The notes under the pieces: generated by a model | The model's database searches: none | What the model saw: the letters and a program-made list of their open reading frames with translations, nothing else | Told to the model about the DNA's origin: nothing | Made by a program: the position numbers and the translations under genes | Source of the DNA: Thiocystis violascens DSM 198 | GTDB lineage: Bacteria; Pseudomonadota; Gammaproteobacteria; Chromatiales; Chromatiaceae | Assembly (NCBI RefSeq): GCF_000227745.2 | Contig: NC_018012.1 | Location: 1,273,478 to 1,337,477, forward strand | Direction: 5' to 3' | Length of the DNA: 64,000 bases | Shown here: in pieces, positions 36,520 through 47,526 of the stretch | Numbering within the stretch: position 1 is the first letter of the stretch | Layout: every line of letters begins with the position of its first letter

Positions 36520-36933
36520 ATGAAACGCATCGACTTCAAGACCGCTTTTTTTCTGACCCTGATACTGTGTCTGCCGCCCACGCTCGGACAGGCGAGCGAG
36601 GAGAAGGCTGGCGCCTATCCGGGTTATCTGGCGATCGAGCCCTCGCTCGTGGTCAATCTGGCCGGCGAGCGCAAGACCAGGTATCTGCGGGTTGAGATCC
36701 AATGCTACCTTGACACCGCCCAGGATGCCGAACGGGTGACCCTGCATATGCCACTGATCCGCGACCGTCTGATCACCCTGCTGGGCGGACGCGACGCCGA
36801 TCAGATCATGTCCACGGAAGCCCGCGATCGATTGCGCGCCGAATTGCTGGAAAAACTGCGCGAGACTCTGACCGAGGTGGCGGGCGCGCCCACGATAAGG
36901 GAACTCTATTTCACCGGATTCATCATTCAATAG
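36520..36933 (+). CDS. fliL: FliL-like flagellar basal-body-associated protein
   Basis: 137 residues from ATG 36520, with AGAAGGA upstream. An N-terminal hydrophobic segment (about 8-24, ending in a possible signal-peptidase site TLGQASE) is followed by the stomatin-like FliL domain: YLAIEPSLVVNLAGERKTRY, LRVEIQCYLD and the end IRELYFTGFIIQ. FliL supports stator function at the motor. It is isolated from other flagellar genes and its 3' end overlaps the convergent gene by 11 bp. Confidence 0.8.
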   Translation: MKRIDFKTAFFLTLILCLPPTLGQASEEKAGAYPGYLAIEPSLVVNLAGERKTRYLRVEIQCYLDTAQDAERVTLHMPLIRDRLITLLGGRDADQIMSTEARDRLRAELLEKLRETLTEVAGAPTIRELYFTGFIIQ

Positions 36934-38695
36934 GGATGGCGGACAGCGGCGGTTCCGACGACCAGCGATAGACGGCCTCGACCTGCGAGCCATTCTCCCG
37001 AAAGACCACCGATTCGCATAAATTCCTGACCATCGCGATCCCGCGCCCCCAAGGGCGCATGGAATCCGGCGCCAGCTCGGAAACCGCTTTTTCGCTGAAC
37101 CCGTCGCCCGTATCCGTGACCTGAATCCGCACGCAGTCGGCCTCTGCGTGGGGTTCGTAACTCAGGCTCAGGGTGACGCGCCCGACACAACCGGCGGCCA
37201 GACGTTGCTCGCGCTCGCGATAATAGGCATCGAAACCGTCCGGGGTTGCCTTCATCGACGAATCCAGTTGCAGCACGCCATGTTCGAGCGCATTGGAATA
37301 GAGTTCAGTCAAGATGGTCTCAAGCGCGCCAGCATGCGCTTCAAGGCGATCAAGCAAACCGAGCGACCTGAGCGCCGCCACGATGGCCGGTTGGCTACCC
37401 AGGCGTTCGTCGCTCAACTCCATCGACCAACGCCAGCCGCTCCCCGGCGCCGCATCCCGATCAAGGTTCGGTGTCGCCAACAGATCGGAATCCAGGGGAA
37501 TTTCAACCACCGCGATATCGTCGGACTGCTCGGTCGCGAGGCTATGCGCATCGAGCGCGGCGAGCAGCGCCGGCAGCAGCGGCTGGTCGAACGCCCAGTT
37601 GCTCAACACCTCATCGAAACCGGCATTGACGAACATTTGCCCTTGATCGTCGCTCGCCTCCAGAAGCCCGTCGCTCATCAGCAGCAGGCGATCGCCCCGG
37701 CTCAGAGGGATCCGCCGCGGCGATCCCCGCGCGGGGAGTTCCGGCAGGATACCCAGCGGCAGCGCGTGCGAGGACAGTTCATGCAAACCGTCGGCGGTGC
37801 GCAGCCAGGCGCTGGGCATGCCGCCATTCCACCAGCGCAGTTCATCGCCATTGCCGCTGATCGAAATCAGGCAGGCGGCCAGAAAACGATCGGCGGGAAG
37901 AATTCGATAGAGCTTATGGTTGATCTCGGCGAGCACGTGTGCATCGTCGACACCCTTGCGGGCGGTGGCGTGAAAGGCATCGGCCACGGGCAGCGCGCCG
38001 ATGGCCGCGGCCAGTCCATGCCCGGTGAAATCGCCCACCAGCAGTCGCAGCCCGCCATCCGGAAGATGCTGGGTGAGCACCAGATCGCCATTGAAGATGG
38101 ACGCCGGACGCTGGACCAGACCCAGCCGGTCCATGGCGACATTGCGATTCATGACCGCGCGGCTCAACACCCGCTCCGCCAGCGCCTGCTCTTCAAGCTC
38201 CTGTTCGAGTAACGCGGACAACGCCCGCTGCTTGGCCGCGAGCGTGCGTTGCAGGTCACGCACCCGTTCCATGGCAAGGATGCGGGCCTTGAGAACGATG
38301 AAGCTGAAGGGTTTGGAGAGAAAATCGTCCCCGCCCGCCTGGATGCAGCGCATCAGGGAGTGTTCCTCGGTCAGGGCGGTCAGAAAGATGACCGGAACAA
38401 AATCCATCTCGGACATCGCCTTGATGGCGCGTGTGGCCTCGAAACCGTCCATCTCCGGCATCATGATATCCATAAACACGATATCCGGCCGTTCGTCGGC
38501 AAAGCACCGCAGCGCATCCGCGCCGTCGCTGGCCTCGACCGTGCGAAAACCTTCCTGGGCCAGCATCAGGCTCAAGAGACGGCGGTTGCTTGGCTCGTCA
38601 TCCACGATCAGCGCGCAGCCCCGAGCGCCTGGCGCTAACTTGGCGACCGCATTGAGCGTCATGCCGGGCGCGGCGGCAAGCTCCGAAAGCGTCAT
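36923..38695 (-). CDS. hsbR: Response regulator with PP2C phosphatase and anti-sigma kinase-like domains (HsbR type)
   Basis: 590 residues from ATG 38695. Receiver domain at about 25-145 with Asp76 (VFMDIMMPEMDGFE); SpoIIE/PP2C phosphatase at about 190-400 (GDLVLTQHLPDGGLRLLVGD, FTGHGLAAA, LLLMSDGLLEASDD, SDDIAVVEI). The C-terminal HATPase is of the RsbW type (TELYSNALEHGVLQLD, DTGDGFSE, WGRGIAMVRNLCE). This REC-PP2C-HATPase order is that of HsbR, which dephosphorylates or phosphorylates the STAS protein HsbA depending on HptB. The STAS gene lies 10 bp upstream in the same operon. The start at 38695 is fixed by similarity of the mature N-terminus to receiver proteins. Confidence 0.88.
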   Translation of the reverse strand: MTLSELAAAPGMTLNAVAKLAPGARGCALIVDDEPSNRRLLSLMLAQEGFRTVEASDGADALRCFADERPDIVFMDIMMPEMDGFEATRAIKAMSEMDFVPVIFLTALTEEHSLMRCIQAGGDDFLSKPFSFIVLKARILAMERVRDLQRTLAAKQRALSALLEQELEEQALAERVLSRAVMNRNVAMDRLGLVQRPASIFNGDLVLTQHLPDGGLRLLVGDFTGHGLAAAIGALPVADAFHATARKGVDDAHVLAEINHKLYRILPADRFLAACLISISGNGDELRWWNGGMPSAWLRTADGLHELSSHALPLGILPELPARGSPRRIPLSRGDRLLLMSDGLLEASDDQGQMFVNAGFDEVLSNWAFDQPLLPALLAALDAHSLATEQSDDIAVVEIPLDSDLLATPNLDRDAAPGSGWRWSMELSDERLGSQPAIVAALRSLGLLDRLEAHAGALETILTELYSNALEHGVLQLDSSMKATPDGFDAYYREREQRLAAGCVGRVTLSLSYEPHAEADCVRIQVTDTGDGFSEKAVSELAPDSMRPWGRGIAMVRNLCESVVFRENGSQVEAVYRWSSEPPLSAIPIE

Positions 38696-38705
38696 GAACG
38701 GACCT

Positions 38706-39011
38706 TCAATCCAGATTGAACAGCGTTTCGAAATTGGCGATCTTGAGCACCCGGCGCACATCCTCGCCGCAGCCGCTAATGGAGACCCGGGCCGCATCCC
38801 CTCCCGCGAAATCGCGCAGCAACAACAGCATGCCCAGGGCCGAGCTGTCCAGATAGGAGGCTTCGGACAAATCGACGACGAATTTCATGGACTTGGAATC
38901 GACATCCTTGTACGCATCCCGAAACGCCTTGTGTTGCGCAAAATCGAAACGTCCATCGATGGCAATGGTGACCTGGGATTTCTGTTCATCGATACGACGA
39001 ATGACGCTCAT
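38706..39011 (-). CDS. hsbA: STAS-domain anti-anti-sigma factor (HsbA type)
   Basis: 101 residues from ATG 39011, one STAS domain. The phosphorylation loop is YLDSSALGMLLLL with Ser56/Ser57. Proteins of this type bind an anti-sigma factor when unphosphorylated; HsbA of Pseudomonas binds FlgM and a diguanylate cyclase. It is co-transcribed with the HsbR-like gene. Upstream sequence to 39176 is open but unlike the family. Confidence 0.88.
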   Translation of the reverse strand: MSVIRRIDEQKSQVTIAIDGRFDFAQHKAFRDAYKDVDSKSMKFVVDLSEASYLDSSALGMLLLLRDFAGGDAARVSISGCGEDVRRVLKIANFETLFNLD

Positions 39012-39626
39012 GGTTGGATTGGCTCCGTGTTGTTGGATTCGGCGTCGCGCGCCGCGCGGCTGACGATACGGCCGTTTGCGGATGGATGCGGGACTGTCCG
39101 CGGCGGGGATTGTCTTTGCCATGGTCTGTGTCTTGGAAATTGTTCTGGCGTCCCGGCCACGCGGTGCCGCTTGCATGCCGCCCTACCCGATGTATCATCA
39201 TGGTCCTGGATCCCGCAATCGTTGCGAATCGAGCTTACCCTAACCCGATTCGATTGCAACACACACGCATTTTTCCTGGCTGCCGGACGCAATCCCGAAG
39301 ACGGGGATGGAGCGCCCATGACGCATCGTCGACGCGGCAAAAGAAGCATGGAAAAGCCTGTTCGAGTGGTTTGCGGGAATCGGCGCTCGTTCCATCGCCC
39401 TCTCCATTCCTCTGGCAATTTCTGATCTCGGTAGACTAAAATCGATTGTTTATCGTTTTAATTGGTTTATGGTCACGCAACGAAATATCCGTACATGCTC
39501 TTTCGGTGCCCCTGAATCGAAATCGGACCATATGCTGAAAATTGCTGACCGTAAAACAGTGAAGCTTGACGCCATGCGGTCAAACCCCAAATTGACTATC
39601 TTTAAATTTGGATTCAGGACGTCGCG
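39012..39626. other. 615-bp gap between divergent hsbA and the hybrid kinase gene
   Basis: It must hold the promoters of both genes. The right 170 bp are AT-rich, with runs such as TTGTTTATCGTTTTAATTGG at 39447-39466. A 53-codon open frame (39469-39630) ends in an ATGA overlap with the kinase start, but it has no ribosome-binding site. I see no convincing operator or repeat. Confidence 0.4.
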
Positions 39627-42600
39627 ATGATTTCCTCGCCGAAAAAATTGTTGACCGACGCCAGCAGCGATCATGATCAGATCCGCGCGCGCGCGAAACA
39701 AGCCCTCGATAGCGGGGATTTCGAGTGTGTGGACAAGTACCTGTCGGAGACCGAGATCGACCTGGCCGAACTGGTCCAGAACCTGCGTATTTATCAGGTG
39801 GAACTGGAACTGCAGAACGCCGAACTACGCGTGACTCAAACTGCCGCCGAGCGCATGGCGGCCCGCTATAACACGCTTTTTTCCAGTATTCCCCAGGCGG
39901 TGCTGGTCGTCGATCGCCACGGCATGATCCTGGAGGCCAATCATGCCGCCTGTCGTTTATTCGACCTGCGGCAAGGGCATCGGCGCAACCATTATCTGCC
40001 CCGCCTGGTGGCGCGGGAGTCGGAGACTCAACTCGATGACGCCTTGAAACTGGCCCACGAGTCCAGCGCCAGCCGGTCGAGCGACATGCGGTTTCTCACC
40101 ACCAATGGCGGCAGCTTCGAGGGCGAACTCCAGGTCGCCCGTCTGCCCCTGGACGAGGATGGCGAATGCCAGTTCATCTGCTCGGTGGTGGATCTGAGCG
40201 AGCGCTTGCGCCAGAAGGCGATCATTAGCGCCGCTTACGCGCGCTCGCGCGAGAGCGAGGCCCGCTATCGCATTCTGGCCGATTATTCGGCGGATTGGGA
40301 CTATTGGTTAGGTCCGGATGGGCGCTATCGGTATGTCTCGCCCGCCTGCGAATCCATCTGCGGTCATGCGCCGGACATCTTTCTGGCCGATCCCGATGTC
40401 ATGCGGCGCCTGGTGCATCCCGACGATCATCCGCTCTGGATGGCGCACGCCTCCGAGGCCACCCCGGCATGCTGCGCCACGCCACTGGTCAAGCTGGAAC
40501 TGCGTCTGTGCCGACCCGATGGCGAAATGCGCTGGATCGAGCACCAATGCCGCCCGGTCTACGATGGCGAAGGCACTCGCCTGGGTTGGCGCGGCGTCAA
40601 CCGCGACATCACCCAGCGCAAGCAGGCCGAGATCATCCTGGATCTCCAGAAGCGACGCGCCGACGCCCTGCTGGAATTGCCGCACGCCGCCGAGGGACGG
40701 GGCGATGCCGCGTTCATGCAACACAGCCTGGGACTGGCCGAATCGCTCACGGGCAGTGCGATGGGGTTCATGCATTTCATCCTCGACGATCAGGAGACGA
40801 TCGAGTTCGTCGCCTGGTCGCGGGCCACCCTTGAGGCGGGCTGCCCGATCGCGACCGGCAACCTCCATGCACCCATCGGCGAGGCCGGTCTTTGGGCCAA
40901 TGCCGTGCGTCAGGGTCAGCCGGTCGTCTGTAACGACTATGCGGCGGCAACCGACAAAAAGACGCTGCCGGACGGTCATCTGAACTTGCAGCGGTTCATC
41001 AGCATTCCCGTCATGGATGCCGGGTTGACGCGCATGATCGCCGGGGTCGGAAACAAGCCGACGAACTATACCGCGCTGGACGTGGAAAGCGTCCAGCTCA
41101 TCGCTAACGCGACCTGGCGTATCGTGCACCAGCGCCGCGCGGAGCAGGCGCTCATCAAGAGCGAGGGGCGTTTTCGCAACCTCTCCAGCCTGATGTCGGA
41201 CATCGCCTATTCCTGTGTCGAGGTCAGCCCGAACCGCTTTACCCTGGACTGGGTGCATGGCGCTGTCGCCAGCATCACCGGCCACACCGCCGAGGCGATC
41301 ATCGCGATGGGCACCTGGCGGCGCCTGGTAATCCTGGAGGACCGCCCGCTCTTCGATCGGCATGTCAGCGGGATGGTGACCGGCGAGGCCACGACCTGTC
41401 AGTTGCGGTTGCGCCGCCGACACGGCGGTCTGACCTGGGTGGAAATCACCAATCAATGCGTCCTGGATCCGGATGGCTGCCGCAGAGTCTATGGCGGCGT
41501 CAAGGACATCAGCGAACGCAAGCAAGCGGAACAACAGCTTGAGCAGTCCGCGCAGCAGATGGAACGCCAGAATCGCGAACTGGATCGGGCACTGGCCGAA
41601 GCCGAGGCATCGACCCAGGACAAGAGCCGCTTCCTGGCCAACATGAGCCATGAAATCCGCACCCCCATGAACGGCGTCATCGGCATGACCCGACTGTTAC
41701 TGGAAACCGGACTGAACGAGGAACAGCATCGCTTCGCCGAAATTGCACGCACCAGCGGCGAGAGTCTGCTGGCACTAATCAACGACATCCTGGATTTCTC
41801 GAAGATCGAGGCCGGCAAGCTGGAACTGGATCTGCTGTCATTCGATCCGCGTGGCACGCTGGAGGATGTCGTCGAGCTGCTCGCCTTCAACGCCCAGTCG
41901 AAGGAGCTGGAACTGACGTACCAGATCGATCCGGACGTCCCCGTCTCGGTGCGCGGCGACCCGCGCTACCTGCGCCAGATCCTCGTGAACCTGGCGGGCA
42001 ACGCCATCAAGTTCACCGACCATGGCGAGGTCGCCATCCATGTGAAAGCGGCAACCAAAACCGCGGACAAGGTGCTGATCCGATTCGAGATCCATGACAG
42101 CGGCATCGGTATTCCGGAAGACCTGCGAGGCCATCTCTTCACGGCCTTTTCCCAGTTGGACAATTCATCCACCCGGCGCTTCGGCGGCACCGGTCTGGGA
42201 TTGGTCATCTCCAAGCAGCTGGTCGAGTTGATGAATGGCGCCATCGGCGTGGAGAGCCGTGCCGAACGGGGTTCCATCTTCTGGTTCACCGCCGAATTCG
42301 AGCTGCCCGCCGTCCAACCTGTCGCCCCCCTTCCAACCTACGCGGACCTGAAGGGAGGCAAGGTGCTGGTGGTGGACGATCATGCGACCAATCGTCTGCT
42401 GGCCGGCACCCTGCTGCGCTCCTGGGGATGTCGCATCGAGGAGGCGAATAATGGCGCCGAGGCACTGGAGTGGCTGCATCAGGCCGCCCGGGCCGCCGAC
42501 CCCTTTCAGGCCGCCCTGCTGGATCTGAAGATGCCGGCCATGGACGGCCTGGAACTGGGCAACCTGATCAAGCAGGATCCCGAGATTCGGGACACCCGCT

Positions 42601-43670
42601 TGGTGCTCCTGACCTCGCTGGTCGCCCGCGGCGACGCCGCGCGCATGCAACAGGCCGGTTTTGACGGCTATTTGACCAAGCCCCTGCGCCAGCAGCTGTT
42701 GCATGACTGTCTCGCCCTGGTCATGGGACGGGAGGTCGCGACGCTACGCGCTGCCCCGCCGGCCATCGTCACCCGCCACACCCTGGCCGACATCAACCGG
42801 CAGGCGCTTGGCGCCTCAGCCTCCAGCCAGGCGCGGATCTTGATCGTGGACGACAACCTCACCAATCAGATCGTGGCGACCGGCATTCTGAAACAACTCG
42901 GTTATTCTCGCACGGCGACCGCCAGCAACGGTCTGGAAGCACTGGAGGCGCTTGCGCGCGATCCTTACGAGTTGGTGCTCATGGACGGCCAGATGCCCGA
43001 CATGGACGGCTTCGAGACCGCGCGCCGCATCCGCCTGGGCGAGGCCGGCACCGCCAATCGCGACGTTCCCATCGTCGCCATGACCGCGCTGGTCATGCAG
43101 GGCGACCGTGAACGCTGCCTGGAAGCCGGGATGGATGACTATCTGTCCAAACCGGTGCAACCCCTGGAATTGGCCGCGGCAATTGCGGCACAACTCGCCC
43201 CGGCATCCGCGCCGCCGAGCGCGCTCCGGGCGGCGAGTCGGGAGCCGGCAACGCCTCGAATCGATCGAACGACAGCGGCGCCCACGTCCGACCAGCGCCC
43301 GCCGCCGTCGCAAGCGGTATTCGACGAAGCGGACATGCTCTACCGCGTGATGGGCGATCGTCAGATTGCAGCGGTCGTGATCGAGCAGTTCCTGAGCGAT
43401 GCGCCGACCCGCGTCCTCGAGCTCAAGGCATGTCTCGGCGCGGGCGATCTGGCCGAGGCGCATTTCAAGGCGCATAGTCTGGGCGGGCTGGCCGCCAACA
43501 TTTCCGCCCCAAGGCTCCGGGAGGTGGCGTCAAGCCTGGAAATGTTGGAAATGACCGCGGACAACGCGGGTGCGCTTGCGCAAGCATTGCAATTGGCGCA
43601 GCGGGTGGAGGATGAATTCAGTCAGCTGCGGACGGTGCTCGGAGAGTGGCTGAATCAAACGTCGGCGTAG
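39627..43670 (+). CDS. Large hybrid histidine kinase (PAS-PAS-GAF-PAS-HisKA-HATPase-REC-REC-HPt)
   Basis: 1347 residues, cytoplasmic. N-terminal helix; PAS at about 80-190; PAS at 210-330; GAF-type domain at 340-505; PAS at 512-632; coiled coil; HisKA with His675 ([20 protein letters not shown]); HATPase ([14 protein letters not shown]); receiver 1 with Asp966 ([11 protein letters not shown]); receiver 2 with Asp1120 ([11 protein letters not shown]); HPt with His1283 (KAHSLGGLA). A full relay in one protein, and a plausible donor to the HptB-like protein. Its 3' end overlaps the convergent HD-GYP gene by 16 bp. AGGA lies 8 bases before ATG 39627. Confidence 0.92.
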   Translation: MISSPKKLLTDASSDHDQIRARAKQALDSGDFECVDKYLSETEIDLAELVQNLRIYQVELELQNAELRVTQTAAERMAARYNTLFSSIPQAVLVVDRHGMILEANHAACRLFDLRQGHRRNHYLPRLVARESETQLDDALKLAHESSASRSSDMRFLTTNGGSFEGELQVARLPLDEDGECQFICSVVDLSERLRQKAIISAAYARSRESEARYRILADYSADWDYWLGPDGRYRYVSPACESICGHAPDIFLADPDVMRRLVHPDDHPLWMAHASEATPACCATPLVKLELRLCRPDGEMRWIEHQCRPVYDGEGTRLGWRGVNRDITQRKQAEIILDLQKRRADALLELPHAAEGRGDAAFMQHSLGLAESLTGSAMGFMHFILDDQETIEFVAWSRATLEAGCPIATGNLHAPIGEAGLWANAVRQGQPVVCNDYAAATDKKTLPDGHLNLQRFISIPVMDAGLTRMIAGVGNKPTNYTALDVESVQLIANATWRIVHQRRAEQALIKSEGRFRNLSSLMSDIAYSCVEVSPNRFTLDWVHGAVASITGHTAEAIIAMGTWRRLVILEDRPLFDRHVSGMVTGEATTCQLRLRRRHGGLTWVEITNQCVLDPDGCRRVYGGVKDISERKQAEQQLEQSAQQMERQNRELDRALAEAEASTQDKSRFLANMSHEIRTPMNGVIGMTRLLLETGLNEEQHRFAEIARTSGESLLALINDILDFSKIEAGKLELDLLSFDPRGTLEDVVELLAFNAQSKELELTYQIDPDVPVSVRGDPRYLRQILVNLAGNAIKFTDHGEVAIHVKAATKTADKVLIRFEIHDSGIGIPEDLRGHLFTAFSQLDNSSTRRFGGTGLGLVISKQLVELMNGAIGVESRAERGSIFWFTAEFELPAVQPVAPLPTYADLKGGKVLVVDDHATNRLLAGTLLRSWGCRIEEANNGAEALEWLHQAARAADPFQAALLDLKMPAMDGLELGNLIKQDPEIRDTRLVLLTSLVARGDAARMQQAGFDGYLTKPLRQQLLHDCLALVMGREVATLRAAPPAIVTRHTLADINRQALGASASSQARILIVDDNLTNQIVATGILKQLGYSRTATASNGLEALEALARDPYELVLMDGQMPDMDGFETARRIRLGEAGTANRDVPIVAMTALVMQGDRERCLEAGMDDYLSKPVQPLELAAAIAAQLAPASAPPSALRAASREPATPRIDRTTAAPTSDQRPPPSQAVFDEADMLYRVMGDRQIAAVVIEQFLSDAPTRVLELKACLGAGDLAEAHFKAHSLGGLAANISAPRLREVASSLEMLEMTADNAGALAQALQLAQRVEDEFSQLRTVLGEWLNQTSA

Positions 43671-44734
43671 CGATCCCGGATGGCCAGGATCTCCGGAATC
43701 AGCTGCAGGAACAGCGCCGTCAACCGCGGTTCGAAATGACGGCCGGCTTCGCTGCGGATCAAGGCCAGCGACTCGTCGATCCCCCACGCCTTTTTGTAGG
43801 GACGTTCCGAGGTCAGGGCATCGAAGACATCGGCCAGGGCGACGATGCGCCCGGTGAGCGGAATCGACTCGCCGGCCAGGCCCAGCGGATAGCCGCTGCC
43901 GTCCCATTTCTCATGGTGACTCAGGGCAATCTCGCGCGCCATCCGCAGCAGATCGGAATCGTCGCCGCTCAGAAGATCGCCGCCAATGGTGGCGTGGGTC
44001 TGCATGATCTCCCATTCCTCGGGATCCAGCTTGCCGGGCTTGAGCAGGATCCGATCCGGAATGCCGATCTTGCCGATGTCGTGCATGGGACTGGCGTGCA
44101 GCATGATCTCGCAGTGTTCCTCGTCCCAACCCAGACGCTGGGCGATGAGGGTCGAGATATGACTCATACGCAGGATATGACGACCGGTTTCATTATCGCG
44201 ATACTCGGCCGCCCGCCCGAGACGCTGCACCACCTGCAAGCGGGTGGCGCAAATCTCGCGTGTGCGTTCGTGGACGATGGCTTTGAGCACATCCCTTTGC
44301 GCGTGGATCATCCGCAGCGCCAGTTGTACATCCAGCATATTGCGGACTCGCGCCACCACTTCCGCCCGGTCGAACGGTTTACCGATGAAATCGCGGGCGC
44401 CCGCCTGCAGTGCGCGCAGCATGTAATCGCGACTGTGTTGCGCCGTCAACACGAGGATCGGCGGCGCCAGCGGATCCTCGAGATCGACGATTTGCTTGAT
44501 GATGTCGAAGCCCGTCAGATGGGGCATGCGGATGTCCAACAGGATCAGGTCCGTTGGCGCCTCCCGGTAGGCGGACATGACGTCGCGCGGATCCTGAATC
44601 AGGACGAGATTCGCATAGCCTTCGGCACGCAGCAGGCGATCCATCAGAACGAGATTGGCGCGTTCGTCGTCGACCACCAGAATCCGTGCTGCCCCTCTGA
44701 CCAGATAGCTCCTTTCGACTTCGCTCGTGGACAC
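43655..44734 (-). CDS. Response regulator with HD-GYP domain, last gene of the che operon
   Basis: 359 residues from GTG 44734 (GTG 44776 is an alternative). Receiver at about 15-135 with Asp67 in [11 protein letters not shown], where the usual MDG is LTG. A helix follows, then the HD-GYP domain with [24 protein letters not shown] and [13 protein letters not shown], all intact. It lies 56 bp after the LOV kinase, so it is the probable output of that kinase: light-dependent c-di-GMP breakdown. Confidence 0.92.
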   Translation of the reverse strand: MSTSEVERSYLVRGAARILVVDDERANLVLMDRLLRAEGYANLVLIQDPRDVMSAYREAPTDLILLDIRMPHLTGFDIIKQIVDLEDPLAPPILVLTAQHSRDYMLRALQAGARDFIGKPFDRAEVVARVRNMLDVQLALRMIHAQRDVLKAIVHERTREICATRLQVVQRLGRAAEYRDNETGRHILRMSHISTLIAQRLGWDEEHCEIMLHASPMHDIGKIGIPDRILLKPGKLDPEEWEIMQTHATIGGDLLSGDDSDLLRMAREIALSHHEKWDGSGYPLGLAGESIPLTGRIVALADVFDALTSERPYKKAWGIDESLALIRSEAGRHFEPRLTALFLQLIPEILAIRDRYADV

Positions 44735-44790
44735 GCTTCCACCATTTTGTTTCTTAATAAGAAATTCCAACTTCACGCATCTTGACCCGG

Positions 44791-46338
44791 CTACGTGGAT
44801 TCGGCAAGCGGCAATTCGATCCAGAACCGGCTCCCTTCGCCCAGCACGCTCTCCACCCCGACCCGACCGCCCATGGCCTCGGCAATGCGTCCGCAGGCCG
44901 CCAGACCGATCCCGTTCCCTTCGACCTGCGGATCGTCGGCGTTGAGTCGCTGGAAGGGTTGAAAAAGCTCGGTCATCCGTGACGGCGGGATCCCTGGCCC
45001 CGTGTCCGACACCCACAACCGGAGCGCGCGCGGGCTATCCTGAACCGGCAGCACGTCGAGACTGACGCATCCCTCGGGGGAATTGTAAAGAATCGCGTTG
45101 GAGAGCAGATTGACGAGCAACTGTTTCAAACGTCTCCGATCGGCCAGCATCGCCAGCCCCCGCATGGCGCCAGCGCGCAGCACGACCCCCCGGACGCGCG
45201 CCAGCGGTTCGACCAGCGCGAAACAGTCCGACACCAGCGATTCCAGGACCACGGATTCAAGGACGACGTCGATCTGGCCCGATTCCAGATTGGACAGATC
45301 CAGGAGTTCATTGAGGAGTCGCAACAACTGCCTGCCGCCGTGCAGGATCTCCTGCACGCTCTCGAGCTGGATCTCGTCGAGCCTGTCGTCGCATTCCAGC
45401 AGTTGGGCAAAGCCGAGGACCGCATTCATGGGCGTGCGTAACTCGTGGCTCATCTGCGACAGAAAATCCGACTTCGCCTGATTGGCCTGCTCCGCCTCTT
45501 CCTTGGCCTTGCGCAGGTCCACCTGGAACTGGAGTTCCGCGGTCACATCCTGATGGCTGATCACGACGGCTGGCCGACCATCGATGGTCTCCAGTAATGG
45601 CTTGACGCGAATTAGGTAGGTTTCGTGCCGCGAGGTCACGCACAAGGGCATCCTGATCTCGAAACTGTCGCACGTTCCCGCCAGGACATCGCGAATACCC
45701 TGCGCCAGCAGACCCGCTTCTTCCTGGCCCGCGCACTGGCACTGGTCACAGAAGGCGAGATAGTTCCCGCCCTCGGACAGCCGCGTGAGATCGACACCCG
45801 AACTGGCCAGACACTGCCGCCAGGAGCGATTGACCGACTGGACGGCGCCGGTCACATCCACCACGCAAATCAACGCCTGCAGCGAATCGATGATCGACTG
45901 CGCATACCGCTGGGCACGCTCCGCGAGCATCTGCGCCTCTTTCAGCGCGGTCATATCCTGCTGGATGCCGACATAATGGGTGATCTGTCCGCACTGATCG
46001 CGGACTGGCGCAAGCGTCAACTGATTCCAGAACAGGCTGCCGTCCTTACGATAGTTACGCAGCAGAACAGAGGTTTCGCGCCCCTCGCGCAGCGCCGCTC
46101 GAATCGTCTCGATCTCGGGCTGGCGGGTGTCATGGGCCTGGAGAAAGCGGCAATTGCGCCCCAGTATCTCGGCGGCCGTGTAACCGGTCATGGCAAGAAA
46201 GGCTGGATTCGCATACACCAGCGGCAAGTCCGGCTCACGCGCGTCGGCGACACTGACGCCGCTGTTAATGGCCTCCATGACGCGCATCTTCCAGCGTAGA
46301 AGCTCGCTGTCGTCCGCCTTTTCCTTGCGATTTACCAT
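44791..46338 (-). CDS. LOV-domain (blue-light) histidine kinase
   Basis: 515 residues. Residues about 15-130 form a LOV domain: GRNCRFLQ with the adduct-forming Cys63, Asn62, Arg64 and Gln67; Asn95 in LRNYRKDGS; Asn105 in FWNQL; and Gln126 in VGIQQDMT. All are FMN-contact positions of the family. A second PAS at about 135-270 contains a Cys pair (CDQCQCAGQEE). HisKA follows with SHELRTPMNAVLGFAQLLE, then HATPase (DTGPGIPPSRMTELFQPF, NGIGLAACGRIAEAMGG). No receiver, so it acts on a separate regulator, most simply the HD-GYP gene 56 bp downstream. Same strand as cheB, 70 bp away. Confidence 0.9.
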   Translation of the reverse strand: MVNRKEKADDSELLRWKMRVMEAINSGVSVADAREPDLPLVYANPAFLAMTGYTAAEILGRNCRFLQAHDTRQPEIETIRAALREGRETSVLLRNYRKDGSLFWNQLTLAPVRDQCGQITHYVGIQQDMTALKEAQMLAERAQRYAQSIIDSLQALICVVDVTGAVQSVNRSWRQCLASSGVDLTRLSEGGNYLAFCDQCQCAGQEEAGLLAQGIRDVLAGTCDSFEIRMPLCVTSRHETYLIRVKPLLETIDGRPAVVISHQDVTAELQFQVDLRKAKEEAEQANQAKSDFLSQMSHELRTPMNAVLGFAQLLECDDRLDEIQLESVQEILHGGRQLLRLLNELLDLSNLESGQIDVVLESVVLESLVSDCFALVEPLARVRGVVLRAGAMRGLAMLADRRRLKQLLVNLLSNAILYNSPEGCVSLDVLPVQDSPRALRLWVSDTGPGIPPSRMTELFQPFQRLNADDPQVEGNGIGLAACGRIAEAMGGRVGVESVLGEGSRFWIELPLAEST

Positions 46339-46408
46339 GATGAATTTGCCTCGGCGCGCACGCCATGAAACCGACGCATAACCGACCGAACGTGCCGATG
46401 CGGATCGC

Positions 46409-47455
46409 TCATCGCCGCGGGAAGGTCGCCGCCGCGGATAAGGCGGCCGCGATCTCCGCCAGCGGCAGGATTTCCGATGCCGCGCCGCGTTTCACCGCCT
46501 CGCCGGGCATGCCCCACACCACGCTGGTGGCCTCGTTCTGGGCGATGGTATGCACCCCCAGATCATGCAATTCCTTCAGACCCTGCGCGCCATCCGCGCC
46601 CATGCCGGTGAGGAGTGCCGCGCAAGCCTTGGTGCCCGCCGCCTGGGCGACGGAACGGAAGAGGACGTCCACGCTCGGTCGGTGACGATTGACCAGTTCG
46701 CCGTCGTCGAGTCGGCAGACATAGTGCATACCCTCGCGGACCAGCCGCAGATGACGGTTGCCGGGAGCGATATAGGCATGCCCCACCATCACGCGATCGC
46801 CATCCTCCGCCTCCTTGACGACCAGGCCCGTCTGGCGATTCATACGCTCGGCGAACGCGGCGCTGAATCCCGCCGGAATATGCTGGGCGATGACGACCCC
46901 TGGCGTATCCGGCGGCAAGCGCAGCAGCACTTCCCGAATGGCCTCGGTACCGCCAGTGGAGGCGCCGATGACCAGCACGCGATCCGAGGCGCGGCATGAC
47001 TGGATCGCGCGCGGGCGGATCGCCGCGTCCCGGAATGTCAGCGGACGAACCCCGACCCTGGCGGCCATCCGGATCTTGTCGATCAGCTCGCTCGCATACT
47101 CTGGCAAACCCTGCGCCAAACCCTGATCGGGTTTGCGGACAAAGTCCACCGCGCCCAGTTCCAGCGCCTGAAGCGTCACCTCGGCGCCACGCGCGGTGAG
47201 CGAGGAGACCATCACCACCGGCATGGGCCGCAGCCGCATCAGATTGCGCAGAAAGGTCAGGCCATCCATGCGCGGCATCTCCACATCCAGGGTCAGCACG
47301 TCCGGAGCCAGGGCCTTGATCTTCTCGCGGGCCACGTAAGGATCCTCCGCGGTCCCCACCACCTCGATCCCCGCGGCCGTCTCCAGGATTTCGGACAGAA
47401 TCTGTCGCACCAGGGCCGAATCGTCCACGATCAAGACACGAATTGGTTCAGCCAC
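46409..47455 (-). CDS. cheB: Chemotaxis methylesterase/deamidase CheB
   Basis: 348 residues. Receiver with Asp57 ([12 protein letters not shown]), linker, and methylesterase domain with the catalytic triad Ser166 ([10 protein letters not shown]), His192 (AQHIPAGFS) and Asp288 ([10 protein letters not shown]). It removes methyl groups from receptor glutamates and deamidates glutamines when phosphorylated by CheA. Normal length and intact. Confidence 0.97.
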   Translation of the reverse strand: MAEPIRVLIVDDSALVRQILSEILETAAGIEVVGTAEDPYVAREKIKALAPDVLTLDVEMPRMDGLTFLRNLMRLRPMPVVMVSSLTARGAEVTLQALELGAVDFVRKPDQGLAQGLPEYASELIDKIRMAARVGVRPLTFRDAAIRPRAIQSCRASDRVLVIGASTGGTEAIREVLLRLPPDTPGVVIAQHIPAGFSAAFAERMNRQTGLVVKEAEDGDRVMVGHAYIAPGNRHLRLVREGMHYVCRLDDGELVNRHRPSVDVLFRSVAQAAGTKACAALLTGMGADGAQGLKELHDLGVHTIAQNEATSVVWGMPGEAVKRGAASEILPLAEIAAALSAAATFPRR

Positions 47456-47526
47456 ATCTGTTCCTCGCCGCGCCTGGTTTGAATCATCATCGCTTAAATC
47501 GCCTTTCGCCGATCACCGCCGCGCAC

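Noticed and set aside
39469..39630. A 53-codon open frame ending in an ATGA overlap with the hybrid-kinase start.
   Set aside because: No ribosome-binding site, no recognisable domain, composition unlike a membrane or leader peptide. The overlap alone is not enough.
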